Assembly (NCBI GenBank): GCA_021811865.1 | Contig: JAKAQB010000010.1 | Coordinates: 6,400 to 70,399 of the forward strand | Length of the DNA: 64,000 bases | From: Actinomycetes bacterium | GTDB lineage: Bacteria; Actinomycetota; Acidimicrobiia; Acidimicrobiales; Palsa-688 | Direction of reading: 5' to 3' | Shown here: positions 7,933 through 15,282 of the stretch, piece after piece | How positions within the stretch are numbered: position 1 is the stretch's first letter | How the letters are laid out: each line of letters begins with the position of its first letter | Notes under the pieces: model-generated | What the model was told of the DNA's origin: nothing | Databases searched by the model: none | Seen by the model: the letters and a program-made list of their open reading frames with translations, nothing else | Position numbers and translations under genes: made by a program

Positions 7933-8949
7933 TCACCGGGTGGCCCCTGACGTGTGGCCGCCGTCCCGGTAGTACTGACGCCAGATCAAGCGGTGCAGGG
8001 GCACCTTGCGCGGAATGTCACGCAGTCCAGGGATGAAAGGGAGCATCAGCAGGCCGATGGTGAGCACGGCCATGATCGCCACCACGTACAGGTCACCGTT
8101 GATCGAGGTGGTCATGGGAGGCACCTGGTACCACATGGTGTAAAGCCACAGCCATGGCTGGCCGGGCCAGCTGCCGGTCTCGTTCATCACCCCCCATTGG
8201 TGGCTTTTCAGGTGCTCGGCGGTGACGACCTTGCCCCAATAGCTCTTGGCCCTCTGCGCCTTCCAGGAGTCCCCCAGGAACAGGATGGGCTTGGTGTAGT
8301 TGGTGGTGTAGAAGCTGGCATGGGCCACGAGCTGAGCGTCCAGCGCACCCGAACGCGCCATGGAGAGCAGAGAGGTCTCGAGCACCGGCACCGGCCCAGC
8401 ACCGGGCCAGCGCGAGGGCACCTTGTGAGTGGCGAGGGCCTGGGCGTAGGCATGCTCCCAGCGGGCACGCTCTGAGGCGCTGGCGGAGCGGTAGCGGGCA
8501 AGGGCATGCGAGAGCGCATCGGTAGGGGGTAGGGCGCTCAGGGGCTGGATCACAAAGGACTCGGCTGGGTTGATCGGGTAGTGCACCCCCAGCACCTTTT
8601 CGATCGATAGGGGACCCAGGTACTGCGTGTCGCCGGTGGCGTGGTTGTAGGGCGGGCCGTAGGTGGCCGAGGCGCTCGTACCCTCCAGCTCGGTGAGCAC
8701 GATCTGGCTGAAGCCGACCGGCTGTGCCCTGGCCCAAGCTTCGATGGTCACCGGGGGAGTGTCCGGCGAGGAGAAGAGGAACGCCAACGCCACGGTCAGG
8801 ACAGCCACCACGACCGTGGCGATGGCTGCCTCCTTGAGGATGTCGTAGTGGCGCAGGGGGCCGACCCAAGTGGCGCCCTCGGCCCGGCGCCGCTGCGGGG
8901 CGCTCAGGGTGTCGGTGGAGGTATGTCCCATGGCCTGTCGCCTCTTCAC
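7933..8949 (-). CDS. Cytochrome b/b6 C-terminal-type membrane subunit
   Basis: A 338-residue protein with one N-terminal membrane segment (about residues 40-62), a large extracytoplasmic region (65-280), and a second segment near 285-305 followed by PGLRDIPRKVPLHR, a tail reminiscent of subunit-IV-like cytochrome b partners in actinobacteria. It has no haem-ligand histidine pair of its own. The GTG start overlaps the stop of the cytochrome b gene as GTGA, so the two are a coupled pair. The large soluble insert is unusual. It converges with the redox cluster across a gap of about 70 bases. Family placement is moderate; expression with cytochrome b is well supported. Confidence 0.68.
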   Translation of the reverse strand: MKRRQAMGHTSTDTLSAPQRRRAEGATWVGPLRHYDILKEAAIATVVVAVLTVALAFLFSSPDTPPVTIEAWARAQPVGFSQIVLTELEGTSASATYGPPYNHATGDTQYLGPLSIEKVLGVHYPINPAESFVIQPLSALPPTDALSHALARYRSASASERARWEHAYAQALATHKVPSRWPGAGPVPVLETSLLSMARSGALDAQLVAHASFYTTNYTKPILFLGDSWKAQRAKSYWGKVVTAEHLKSHQWGVMNETGSWPGQPWLWLYTMWYQVPPMTTSINGDLYVVAIMAVLTIGLLMLPFIPGLRDIPRKVPLHRLIWRQYYRDGGHTSGATR

Positions 8950-9863
8950 CGGCTGGGGACCTCCTCACGGGCAGGGGAAGCGCCGTCGGTGTATCGAGCG
9001 GAGGGGACGCCCTCGCCCAGGTCCTCTGGGCGCGAGTCGATCGGCGGCACCACCCCCCGCATCCGGACCATGAGCACGTGCAGCGCCACCACCAACACCA
9101 GTGCCAGGGGGAGCAGCGCTATGTGGAGCATCAGCGCCTGGCCGAAGTTCATGGGATCGATCAGCGCCCCGATGCCGCTGCCGTTGAAGGCGTCCTTGGA
9201 CTCGAATGCGATCCATTGCGAGTCGAAGTTGGTCTGGGAGAGATACCCGGTGAACGCTTCCACCACAGCGAGCAGGAACGCCACCACGCCGCTCATCCAG
9301 GTGAGGCTGCGATTGCCGCGCCATGCCGCCATCCAGAACTTGGCCCAAAGATGTACCGCCATGAAGCCCATGAACAACTCGACCGACCACAGGTGCAGCG
9401 AGTTGACGAAGTGGCCGATGTCGCTGGTGTGCCACCACGCCGGACCCTCCACTGCCAGGACCAATCCGGTGGCGACCACGATGCCGAGGGCTGCAACGGT
9501 GAGCACGCCGAAGACGTAGACCCAAGACGCCACGTAGGCTGGCTGCGCGTCGGGAAGGAGCTTGGAGGGTGGCAGGTAGCGCAACCCGATACGGCGAAGA
9601 GCCCCGGTCCAGGTCCCGGGCGGCTCCGAGTCGCCATCGGGAGGCGGCTCCTGGTCCGCCGATGCGGCGGGTGCCGCCAGGGCGTGACCCGTCGCCGGCC
9701 TGGGCCGCATGAATGGAAGCGCTATTGCAGCGACAAAGAGGGCGAGCATGATCGCGACGACCACCAAGTTGGCCTCCGAGATCAGCACGAAGCCCCAGTG
9801 GAAGTAGTGGTCAGGATGATTGAGGTTGATCACCGCAGAAGCCAAGTTGGCTTCGCCGGTCAT
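8946..9863 (-). CDS. Cytochrome b (b6-type, di-haem)
   Basis: A 305-residue protein. A first membrane segment (about residues 25-50) and a proline-rich linker lead into the four-helix haem domain. The haem-ligand histidines sit in pairs on two helices: HLWSVELFMGFMAVH (His-x13-His) and HIALLPLALVLVVALH (His-x14-His), as expected for the two b-haems of bc1/b6f complexes. The sequence GNRSLTWMSG follows the first pair. A purine-rich AGAGGT precedes the ATG. No Rieske Fe-S protein or cytochrome c gene is nearby, so this would be a reduced bc-type quinone oxidoreductase or have its partners elsewhere. Confidence 0.85.
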   Translation of the reverse strand: MTGEANLASAVINLNHPDHYFHWGFVLISEANLVVVAIMLALFVAAIALPFMRPRPATGHALAAPAASADQEPPPDGDSEPPGTWTGALRRIGLRYLPPSKLLPDAQPAYVASWVYVFGVLTVAALGIVVATGLVLAVEGPAWWHTSDIGHFVNSLHLWSVELFMGFMAVHLWAKFWMAAWRGNRSLTWMSGVVAFLLAVVEAFTGYLSQTNFDSQWIAFESKDAFNGSGIGALIDPMNFGQALMLHIALLPLALVLVVALHVLMVRMRGVVPPIDSRPEDLGEGVPSARYTDGASPAREEVPSR

Positions 9864-10097
9864 CGATTGAGACCTCTTGGCGCTCTGTGCTCGTCTAGCG
9901 GTCTGTGCTCGTCTAGCGGGTGGTCACCGGCCAATGGTAATGTCATCTCCTTCGCTCGGTCCTTGCAGCGCTCGCCATCGAAGCAATATTCTGAATGTAG
10001 TACGGGCGCGGTGCCGAGAGGTGATCAGCCGGGCGGGTCCACCACCTGAGGGTGCCGTAGGTGCACCGCCAGGCCCACCGGAGATACTCGGACGTCC
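9864..10097. promoter_or_regulatory. Divergent intergenic region between cytochrome b and icmF
   Basis: About 240 bases containing both divergent promoters. It includes an exact tandem duplication of an 18-base unit (9884-9919) close to the cytochrome b start and a relatively AT-rich stretch near 9985-10000. No B12-riboswitch consensus was recognised, although icmF needs adenosylcobalamin. Confidence 0.5.
9884..9919. repeat. Two exact tandem copies of an 18-base unit
   Basis: The unit TCTGTGCTCGTCTAGCGG occurs at 9884-9901 and again at 9902-9919, 20-55 bases before the cytochrome b start codon, within its leader or promoter. Perfect identity suggests a recent slippage duplication. Confidence 0.9.
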
Positions 10098-10103
10098 TAC
10101 AAT
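10098..10103 (+). promoter_or_regulatory. -10 element TACAAT of a likely leaderless icmF promoter
   Basis: TACAAT ends six bases before the GTG at 10110, the same geometry as at many other operon heads in this window. Transcription would begin at or next to the GTG. Confidence 0.6.
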
Positions 10104-10109
10104 ATGAGC

Positions 10110-13100
10110 GTGAGCGACCTCCACGTCCCGTCGCGGCCGGTGCGGTTCGTGACCGCCGCCAGCCTCTTCGACGGCCACGACGCCGCCATCAACATCGTCC
10201 GGCGGCTACTGCAACGACAGGGGGCCGAGGTGGTGCACCTCGGCCACGACCGCTCCGTCGACGAGGTCGTCGCCGCCGTGGTGCAGGAGGACGCCGACGG
10301 GGTGGCGGTGAGCTCGTACCAGGGTGGCCACAACGAGTACTTCCGTTACCTCGTCGACCGGTTGCGGGCCGAAGGTCGCGGCGACGTCCGGGTCTACGGC
10401 GGTGGAGGCGGGGTGATCATCGCCCCGGAGATCGCCGCCCTCCTGGACTACGGGGTGGCACGCCTGTTCTCACCCGAGGACGGCCAGCGCCTGGGCCTGC
10501 CGCTCATGGTCAACACCATGATCGCGGACTGCGACGCCGCGCCCCGCCCGGCGCCGACGGAGGACGACTGGGACCGGCTCGGCTCCTGGGACGCCGGCGC
10601 CCTGGCGCGGGTCACGACGGCGGCGGTCGATGGTTGCCTCGACCGTGAGGTGGCGCCGCCGGCGCGACCCGTTCCCGTGCTGGGGGTGACCGGGACGGGC
10701 GGGTCGGGCAAGTCGAGCCTCACCGACGAGCTGCTGCGGCGGTTCCGCCTGGACCTGGAGGACAAGCTCCGGATCGCCGTCGTCGCCGTCGACCCGAGCC
10801 GCAGCAGGGGCGGCGGTGCGCTCCTCGGCGACCGGATCCGGATGAACAGCCTCGACAGCGACCAGGTCCGCTTCCGCTCCCTCGCCACCCGCGGCTCGGT
10901 CACCGAGGTGCCCGGCACCCTCGCCGACGTCATTGCCGTGGCCAGGGCGGCGGGCGCCGACCTGGTCATCGTCGAGACACCCGGCATCGGCCAGGGCGAC
11001 GCCGCCTTGGTGCCGTTGGTGGACGTGTCGCTGTACGTGATGACTCCCGAGTACGGGGCGGCGACGCAACTCGAGAAGATCGACATGCTGGACTTCGCCG
11101 ACGCCGTCGCCATCAACAAGTTCGAGCGCCGCGGCGGCCAGGACGCCTTGCGCGACGTGCGCCGCCAGCTCGCCCGCAACGGGGTGCACCTGGACACGCC
11201 GCTGGAGGAGCTGCCCGTCTTCGGCACCGTCGCGTCGCGCTTCAACGACGACGGCGTCACCGCCTTGTACCAGCACCTGCGCTCCCTTCTCGGCTTCCCC
11301 GCCGGCACCCTCGCCCCCGTCGAGACCAAGGTCAGCTCCACCGGCGCCGCCATCGTGCCCCCCGCCCGCAGCCGCTACCTGGCCGAGATCGCCGACGCCG
11401 TGCGCCGCTACCACGGGCGCACCGAGGAGCTCGCCGGCGCCGCCCGCCGCCGCCAGCAGGCCCGGGAGGTCGCCGCCGCCCTCGGCGACTCTCCCGCCGC
11501 CGCTGCCGTGCGCGAGCTCGAGCGGGCCGCTGGCAGCGCCCTCGACGGGGACACCGCCGGCGCCCTCGCAGCCTGGCCGGCGACGCTCGAGCGCTGCAGG
11601 GGCGAGATCACCGAGTCCCTCTCCGGCACCCGCGTCCCCAAAGTGGCGCTTCCCCGCCACAGCGACGAGGGGGAGCTCGTCCGCTGGTTGCGGGAAGAGA
11701 ACCGTCCTGGATCGTTCCCGTTCACCAGCGGGGTCTTTCCCGAGAAGCACCGCGGAGAGGGCCCGACCCGGATGTTCGCCGGAGAAGGGGACCCGGCCAG
11801 GACCAACCGCCGCTTCCACCTCCTCTCCGAGGGCCAGCCGGCCACCCGGCTGTCAACCGCCTTCGACTCGGTCACCCTCTACGGCCAGGACCCCGACGAG
11901 CGCCCCGACGTCTACGGCAAGGTCGGCAACGCCGGCGTGTCGGTCGCCACCCTCGACGACATGAAGGTGCTCTACGGCGGCTTCGACCTGCTCTCGCCCA
12001 CCACATCGGTGTCGATGACGATCAACGGGCCGGCGCCGACGATCCTCGCCATGTTCCTCGACACCGCCATCGACCAGGCCGTCGACCGCCTCGGGCCGGC
12101 GCCGACCGCCGAGGACGTCGCCGCCGCCACGGCGGAGGCGTTGCGCACCGTGCGGGGCACCGTGCAGGCGGACATCTTGAAGGAGGACCAGGGCCAGAAC
12201 ACCTGCATCTTCTCCACCGACTTCTCCCTCTCGCTCATGGGCGACGTGCAGGAGTGGTTCATCGCTCACGACGTGGAGCGCTTCTACTCGGCGTCCATCA
12301 GCGGCTACCACATCGCCGAGGCCGGCGCCAACCCCGTCACCCAGCTGGCGTTCACCCTCGCCAACGGCTTCACCTACGTCGAGGCCTACCTGGCACGGGG
12401 CATGCCCGTCGACGACTTCGCCCCCAACCTGTCGTTCTTCTTCTCCAACGGCATGGACCCCGAGTACACCGTCATCGGCAGGGTCGCCAGGCGGATCTGG
12501 GCCATAGCCCTGCGCGACCGCTACGGCGCCAGCGCCCGCTCCCAGCGCCTCAAGTACCACATCCAGACCTCCGGGCGCTCCCTGCACGCCCAGGAGATGG
12601 CGTTCAACGACATCCGCACGACCCTCCAGGCGCTGTGCGCCGTGTACGACAACGCCAACAGCCTCCACACCAACGCCTACGACGAGGCCGTCACGACCCC
12701 CTCGGCCGACTCGGTGCGCCGCGCCATGGCGATCCAGATGATCATCAACAAGGAGTGGGGCCTCGCCGGCAACGAGAACCCGCTGCAGGGCAGCTTCGTC
12801 GTCGAGGAGCTCACCGACCTCGTGGAGGAGGCCGTGCTGGCCGAGCTCGACCGGCTCTCCGAGCGCGGCGGAGTGCTCGGCGCCATGGAGACCGGCTACC
12901 AGCGGGGCCGGATCCAGGACGAGTCGATGCTCTACGAGTCGCGCAAGCACGACGGGAGCCTCCCCATCGTCGGTGTCAACACGTTCCGCCACCCCGAGGG
13001 AGAGCCGGCCGAGGTCGGCATACCGCTGGCGCGCTCCACCGAGGCCGAGAAGCAGTCGCAGCTGCGCCGGCTGCGGGACTTCCAGGCCCGCCACGCCTCG

Positions 13101-13253
13101 GAGCGGCCCGCCGCGCTGCAGCACCTGAGGGAGGCGGCCCTCGGGGGGGGCAACGTCTTCGGGGTGCTCATGGAGGCCGTGCGCGCCTGCACCCTCGGTG
13201 AGATCACCGCCTGCCTGTTCGAGGCCGGCGGCCGTTACCGCCGCAGCGTGTAG
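10110..13253 (+). CDS. icmF: Fused isobutyryl-CoA mutase IcmF
   Basis: A protein of about 1,047 residues joining the three parts of IcmF. First is a B12-binding domain with DGHDAAIN, whose histidine (residue 23) is the lower cobalt ligand. Next is a MeaI-like GTPase chaperone with P-loop GVTGTGGSGKSS (about 192-203). Last is the (beta/alpha)8 acyl-CoA mutase domain, recognisable by ITIN-like SMTINGPAP, QTSGRSLHAQE and NEWGLAGNENP-like blocks. It interconverts isobutyryl-CoA and n-butyryl-CoA using adenosylcobalamin, feeding valine or branched-chain acid carbon into fatty-acid metabolism. An ATG at 10104 is in frame, but the TACAAT immediately before it points to a leaderless start at GTG 10110. 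It appears monocistronic. Confidence 0.96.
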   Translation: MSDLHVPSRPVRFVTAASLFDGHDAAINIVRRLLQRQGAEVVHLGHDRSVDEVVAAVVQEDADGVAVSSYQGGHNEYFRYLVDRLRAEGRGDVRVYGGGGGVIIAPEIAALLDYGVARLFSPEDGQRLGLPLMVNTMIADCDAAPRPAPTEDDWDRLGSWDAGALARVTTAAVDGCLDREVAPPARPVPVLGVTGTGGSGKSSLTDELLRRFRLDLEDKLRIAVVAVDPSRSRGGGALLGDRIRMNSLDSDQVRFRSLATRGSVTEVPGTLADVIAVARAAGADLVIVETPGIGQGDAALVPLVDVSLYVMTPEYGAATQLEKIDMLDFADAVAINKFERRGGQDALRDVRRQLARNGVHLDTPLEELPVFGTVASRFNDDGVTALYQHLRSLLGFPAGTLAPVETKVSSTGAAIVPPARSRYLAEIADAVRRYHGRTEELAGAARRRQQAREVAAALGDSPAAAAVRELERAAGSALDGDTAGALAAWPATLERCRGEITESLSGTRVPKVALPRHSDEGELVRWLREENRPGSFPFTSGVFPEKHRGEGPTRMFAGEGDPARTNRRFHLLSEGQPATRLSTAFDSVTLYGQDPDERPDVYGKVGNAGVSVATLDDMKVLYGGFDLLSPTTSVSMTINGPAPTILAMFLDTAIDQAVDRLGPAPTAEDVAAATAEALRTVRGTVQADILKEDQGQNTCIFSTDFSLSLMGDVQEWFIAHDVERFYSASISGYHIAEAGANPVTQLAFTLANGFTYVEAYLARGMPVDDFAPNLSFFFSNGMDPEYTVIGRVARRIWAIALRDRYGASARSQRLKYHIQTSGRSLHAQEMAFNDIRTTLQALCAVYDNANSLHTNAYDEAVTTPSADSVRRAMAIQMIINKEWGLAGNENPLQGSFVVEELTDLVEEAVLAELDRLSERGGVLGAMETGYQRGRIQDESMLYESRKHDGSLPIVGVNTFRHPEGEPAEVGIPLARSTEAEKQSQLRRLRDFQARHASERPAALQHLREAALGGGNVFGVLMEAVRACTLGEITACLFEAGGRYRRSV

Positions 13254-13314
13254 CCGGCCGAGTCGCCGGGCCGGCACGCTACGCCTGCGAGGGCGGCGAC
13301 GAGGACCGTCCTCC

Positions 13315-14169
13315 CTAGCACTGCGGCGCCGTGAACGTCACAGCCGCCACGAACTGCCTGAAGACCTGGAGCGTCGGGCCGAGGTCTGGCATGTCGGCGT
13401 AGAGCCCGAGTGCGCCCTGCTTGCCGATGGGGAGGCGGACCTCGGCTAGGTAGCTCAACGACTCGGGCACCGACGCCGGCGGCGCGGCCGGAGCGGCGGT
13501 GGCCCGCTGGAAGACGACCAGGCCGGCGGTGATGCCGCACACGAGCACCTGGGAGACGCTCCGGAGGCCGTAGCCGGGCCGCCCGTTGGGTAGCTGCGTG
13601 ACACCGGCCGCGGTGGTGACGACGATGTCGCCGGCGCCCGACGCGGGCCGGAACGCCACGCTCGAGGTCGCCGTTGCCGGGGCCTGCACCGGCACCTCTC
13701 GCCACGTGGCCGGGTAGAGGGCCGCGAAGCGGGATGAGCGGTAGGAGCGGAACACCCCGGGCGCGCTGAGCGCCGGCTGCGCGCTGATCCAGCCCGTCGC
13801 GGCCAGGCCTCGGACCGCGAACCACCCGCCGTTGGCGCGCGTGTAGCGCAGCACCGTGAGCACGACGCCCTGCGCCGCCGTTCCCAGCACGGCAGCAGAC
13901 CTGCTCGGCCATCGGCGCACGTTGAGCCCGATCGGGCTCAGCACCGTCCTCCGGCTGCTCAGCTGCGTCCCGGGTGTGGTGGTGGCCGGCACCGTCGTCG
14001 ACGGTGCCGTCGTCGAGGTCGTCGTCGAGGTCGTCGTGGGGGCCGACGAGGAGTGCCCCCCGGTGATGCTGCAGCCTGCCGCTACGGCGGTCAGGAGGGC
14101 GGCCCCGGCCAGCAGGCGCGCCGTGCGCCACGGGACCCGACAGGAGCGGATGGTCGATGCCACGGCCAC
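13315..14169 (-). CDS. Lipoprotein with bacterial SH3 domain
   Basis: A 284-residue protein. A signal peptide ends in a lipobox (VAAGC), followed by a serine/threonine linker and an SH3b-like domain (about residues 80-130) with GLNVRRWPS, the usual start of cell-wall-binding SH3 repeats. The C-terminal half (140-284) is a PsbP/lipid-carrier-like beta region of unknown function with paired cysteines. It is predicted to sit on the outside of the membrane and contact peptidoglycan. The GTG start at 14169 places the signal peptide correctly. It is convergent with icmF and stands alone. Confidence 0.75.
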   Translation of the reverse strand: MAVASTIRSCRVPWRTARLLAGAALLTAVAAGCSITGGHSSSAPTTTSTTTSTTAPSTTVPATTTPGTQLSSRRTVLSPIGLNVRRWPSRSAAVLGTAAQGVVLTVLRYTRANGGWFAVRGLAATGWISAQPALSAPGVFRSYRSSRFAALYPATWREVPVQAPATATSSVAFRPASGAGDIVVTTAAGVTQLPNGRPGYGLRSVSQVLVCGITAGLVVFQRATAAPAAPPASVPESLSYLAEVRLPIGKQGALGLYADMPDLGPTLQVFRQFVAAVTFTAPQC

Positions 14170-14365
14170 ATTCTCGCTCCGCCGTGGGGCCGGGAGGCTT
14201 CGCGGGGCATCTGAGCTGAGGCTGAGCGTGGTTCACGCTGTGGCGGCAGCGACTGCGTCCCGGCGTGACCCCACCCCATGGGGGGCGCCGACGGTTGGGG
14301 CGGTTCGCCGCGTATGGTCAGCGTCGGACCGGCCCCGCCCCCGGCCAGTCACGATGTCGTGGAAC

Positions 14366-14379
14366 CGAACAGCGGTTCG
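14366..14379. promoter_or_regulatory. LexA-box-like palindrome upstream of the glycosyltransferase gene
   Basis: CGAACAGCGGTTCG fits the actinobacterial SOS-box core GAAC-N4-GTTC with flanking C and G. It ends 42 bases before the start at 14422. The same ten defined bases occur upstream of imuA and dnaE2, which are known SOS genes. A match this good once in 64 kb by chance is unlikely but not impossible. Confidence 0.4.
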
Positions 14380-14421
14380 CGGCGTCGATGCAGTAGAGAG
14401 CGGCGGAGACAGGAGAGACCG

Positions 14422-15282
14422 ATGCTGAACGGCTGGCGGGTGGTGGTGGTCTTGCCGGCGTACAACGCCGCCGAGACCCTCGAGCGCACGATCAGCGAGA
14501 TCGACCGGACCGTCGTCGACGAGATCGTGCTCGTGGACGACGCCAGCACCGACGACACCACCTTCGTCGCCCGCCGCCTAGGCCTGACCTGCATCACCCA
14601 CGAGCGCAACCTGGGCTACGGCGCAAACCAGAAGACCTGCTACGCCGCCGCCCTCGACGCCGGCGCCGACATCGTCGTCATGGTCCACCCCGACTACCAG
14701 TACTCGCCCCGGTTGGTCACGGCGATGGCCGGCATGATCACCTCCGGCCACTACGACCTGGTGCTCGGCAGCCGGGTGCTGGCGCAGAGCTCGGTGGCCA
14801 ACGGGATGCCCCGCTACAAGTACGTCGCCAACCGGGTGCTGACGGCGATCGAGAACGTCCTGCTCCACCAAAAGCTCTCGGAGTACCACACCGGGCTGCG
14901 GGCCTTCAGCGCCGACCTCCTGCGCTCCCTGCCCCTGGAGCACAACTCGGACGACTTCGTGTTCGACAACCAGATGATCGTGCAGGCCATCGCCTGCGGG
15001 GCGCGCATCGGCGAGGTGTCCTGCCCGACCCGCTACGAGCGTGACTCCTCGTCGATCTCGTTCCGCCGCAGCGTCCGCTACGGGGTGGGCGTGCTCGCCA
15101 CCGGGGCGTCCTACGTGCTCGACCGCGCCCGCATCCGCAGGGCGCCGTTCCTCGACAGCGAGGGCAAGCCGCCTTTCGTGGCCCCCTCCAGGCCGGCGGC
15201 GCACCCCGAGCGGATCGACCTGGTAGCCGCCGCCGGAGGGGTTGCCGACGTGGCGGGCGCCCACTTCCCCGGCGCCGGTTGA
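14422..15282 (+). CDS. Family 2 glycosyltransferase (polyprenyl-phosphate sugar transferase type)
   Basis: A 286-residue GT-A protein. The N-terminal nucleotide-sugar site shows VVLPAYNAAETL, the aspartates in LVDDASTDDT, and MVHPDYQYSP at the metal-binding position where other families have DxD. ERNLGYGANQK and EYHTGLRAF are typical of polyprenol-phosphate mannosyl/glucosyltransferase-like GT2 enzymes. There is no membrane segment. The ATG at 14422 has AGGAGAG just upstream; the frame is open further but crosses the promoter. It probably makes a lipid-linked sugar donor for the membrane protein encoded next, with which it overlaps or nearly overlaps. Confidence 0.88.
   Translation: MLNGWRVVVVLPAYNAAETLERTISEIDRTVVDEIVLVDDASTDDTTFVARRLGLTCITHERNLGYGANQKTCYAAALDAGADIVVMVHPDYQYSPRLVTAMAGMITSGHYDLVLGSRVLAQSSVANGMPRYKYVANRVLTAIENVLLHQKLSEYHTGLRAFSADLLRSLPLEHNSDDFVFDNQMIVQAIACGARIGEVSCPTRYERDSSSISFRRSVRYGVGVLATGASYVLDRARIRRAPFLDSEGKPPFVAPSRPAAHPERIDLVAAAGGVADVAGAHFPGAG

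Noticed and set aside
9864..10109. Cobalamin riboswitch before icmF
   Set aside because: Considered because the enzyme needs B12, but no B12-box sequence was recognised, and the promoter geometry points to a leaderless transcript that would have no leader.
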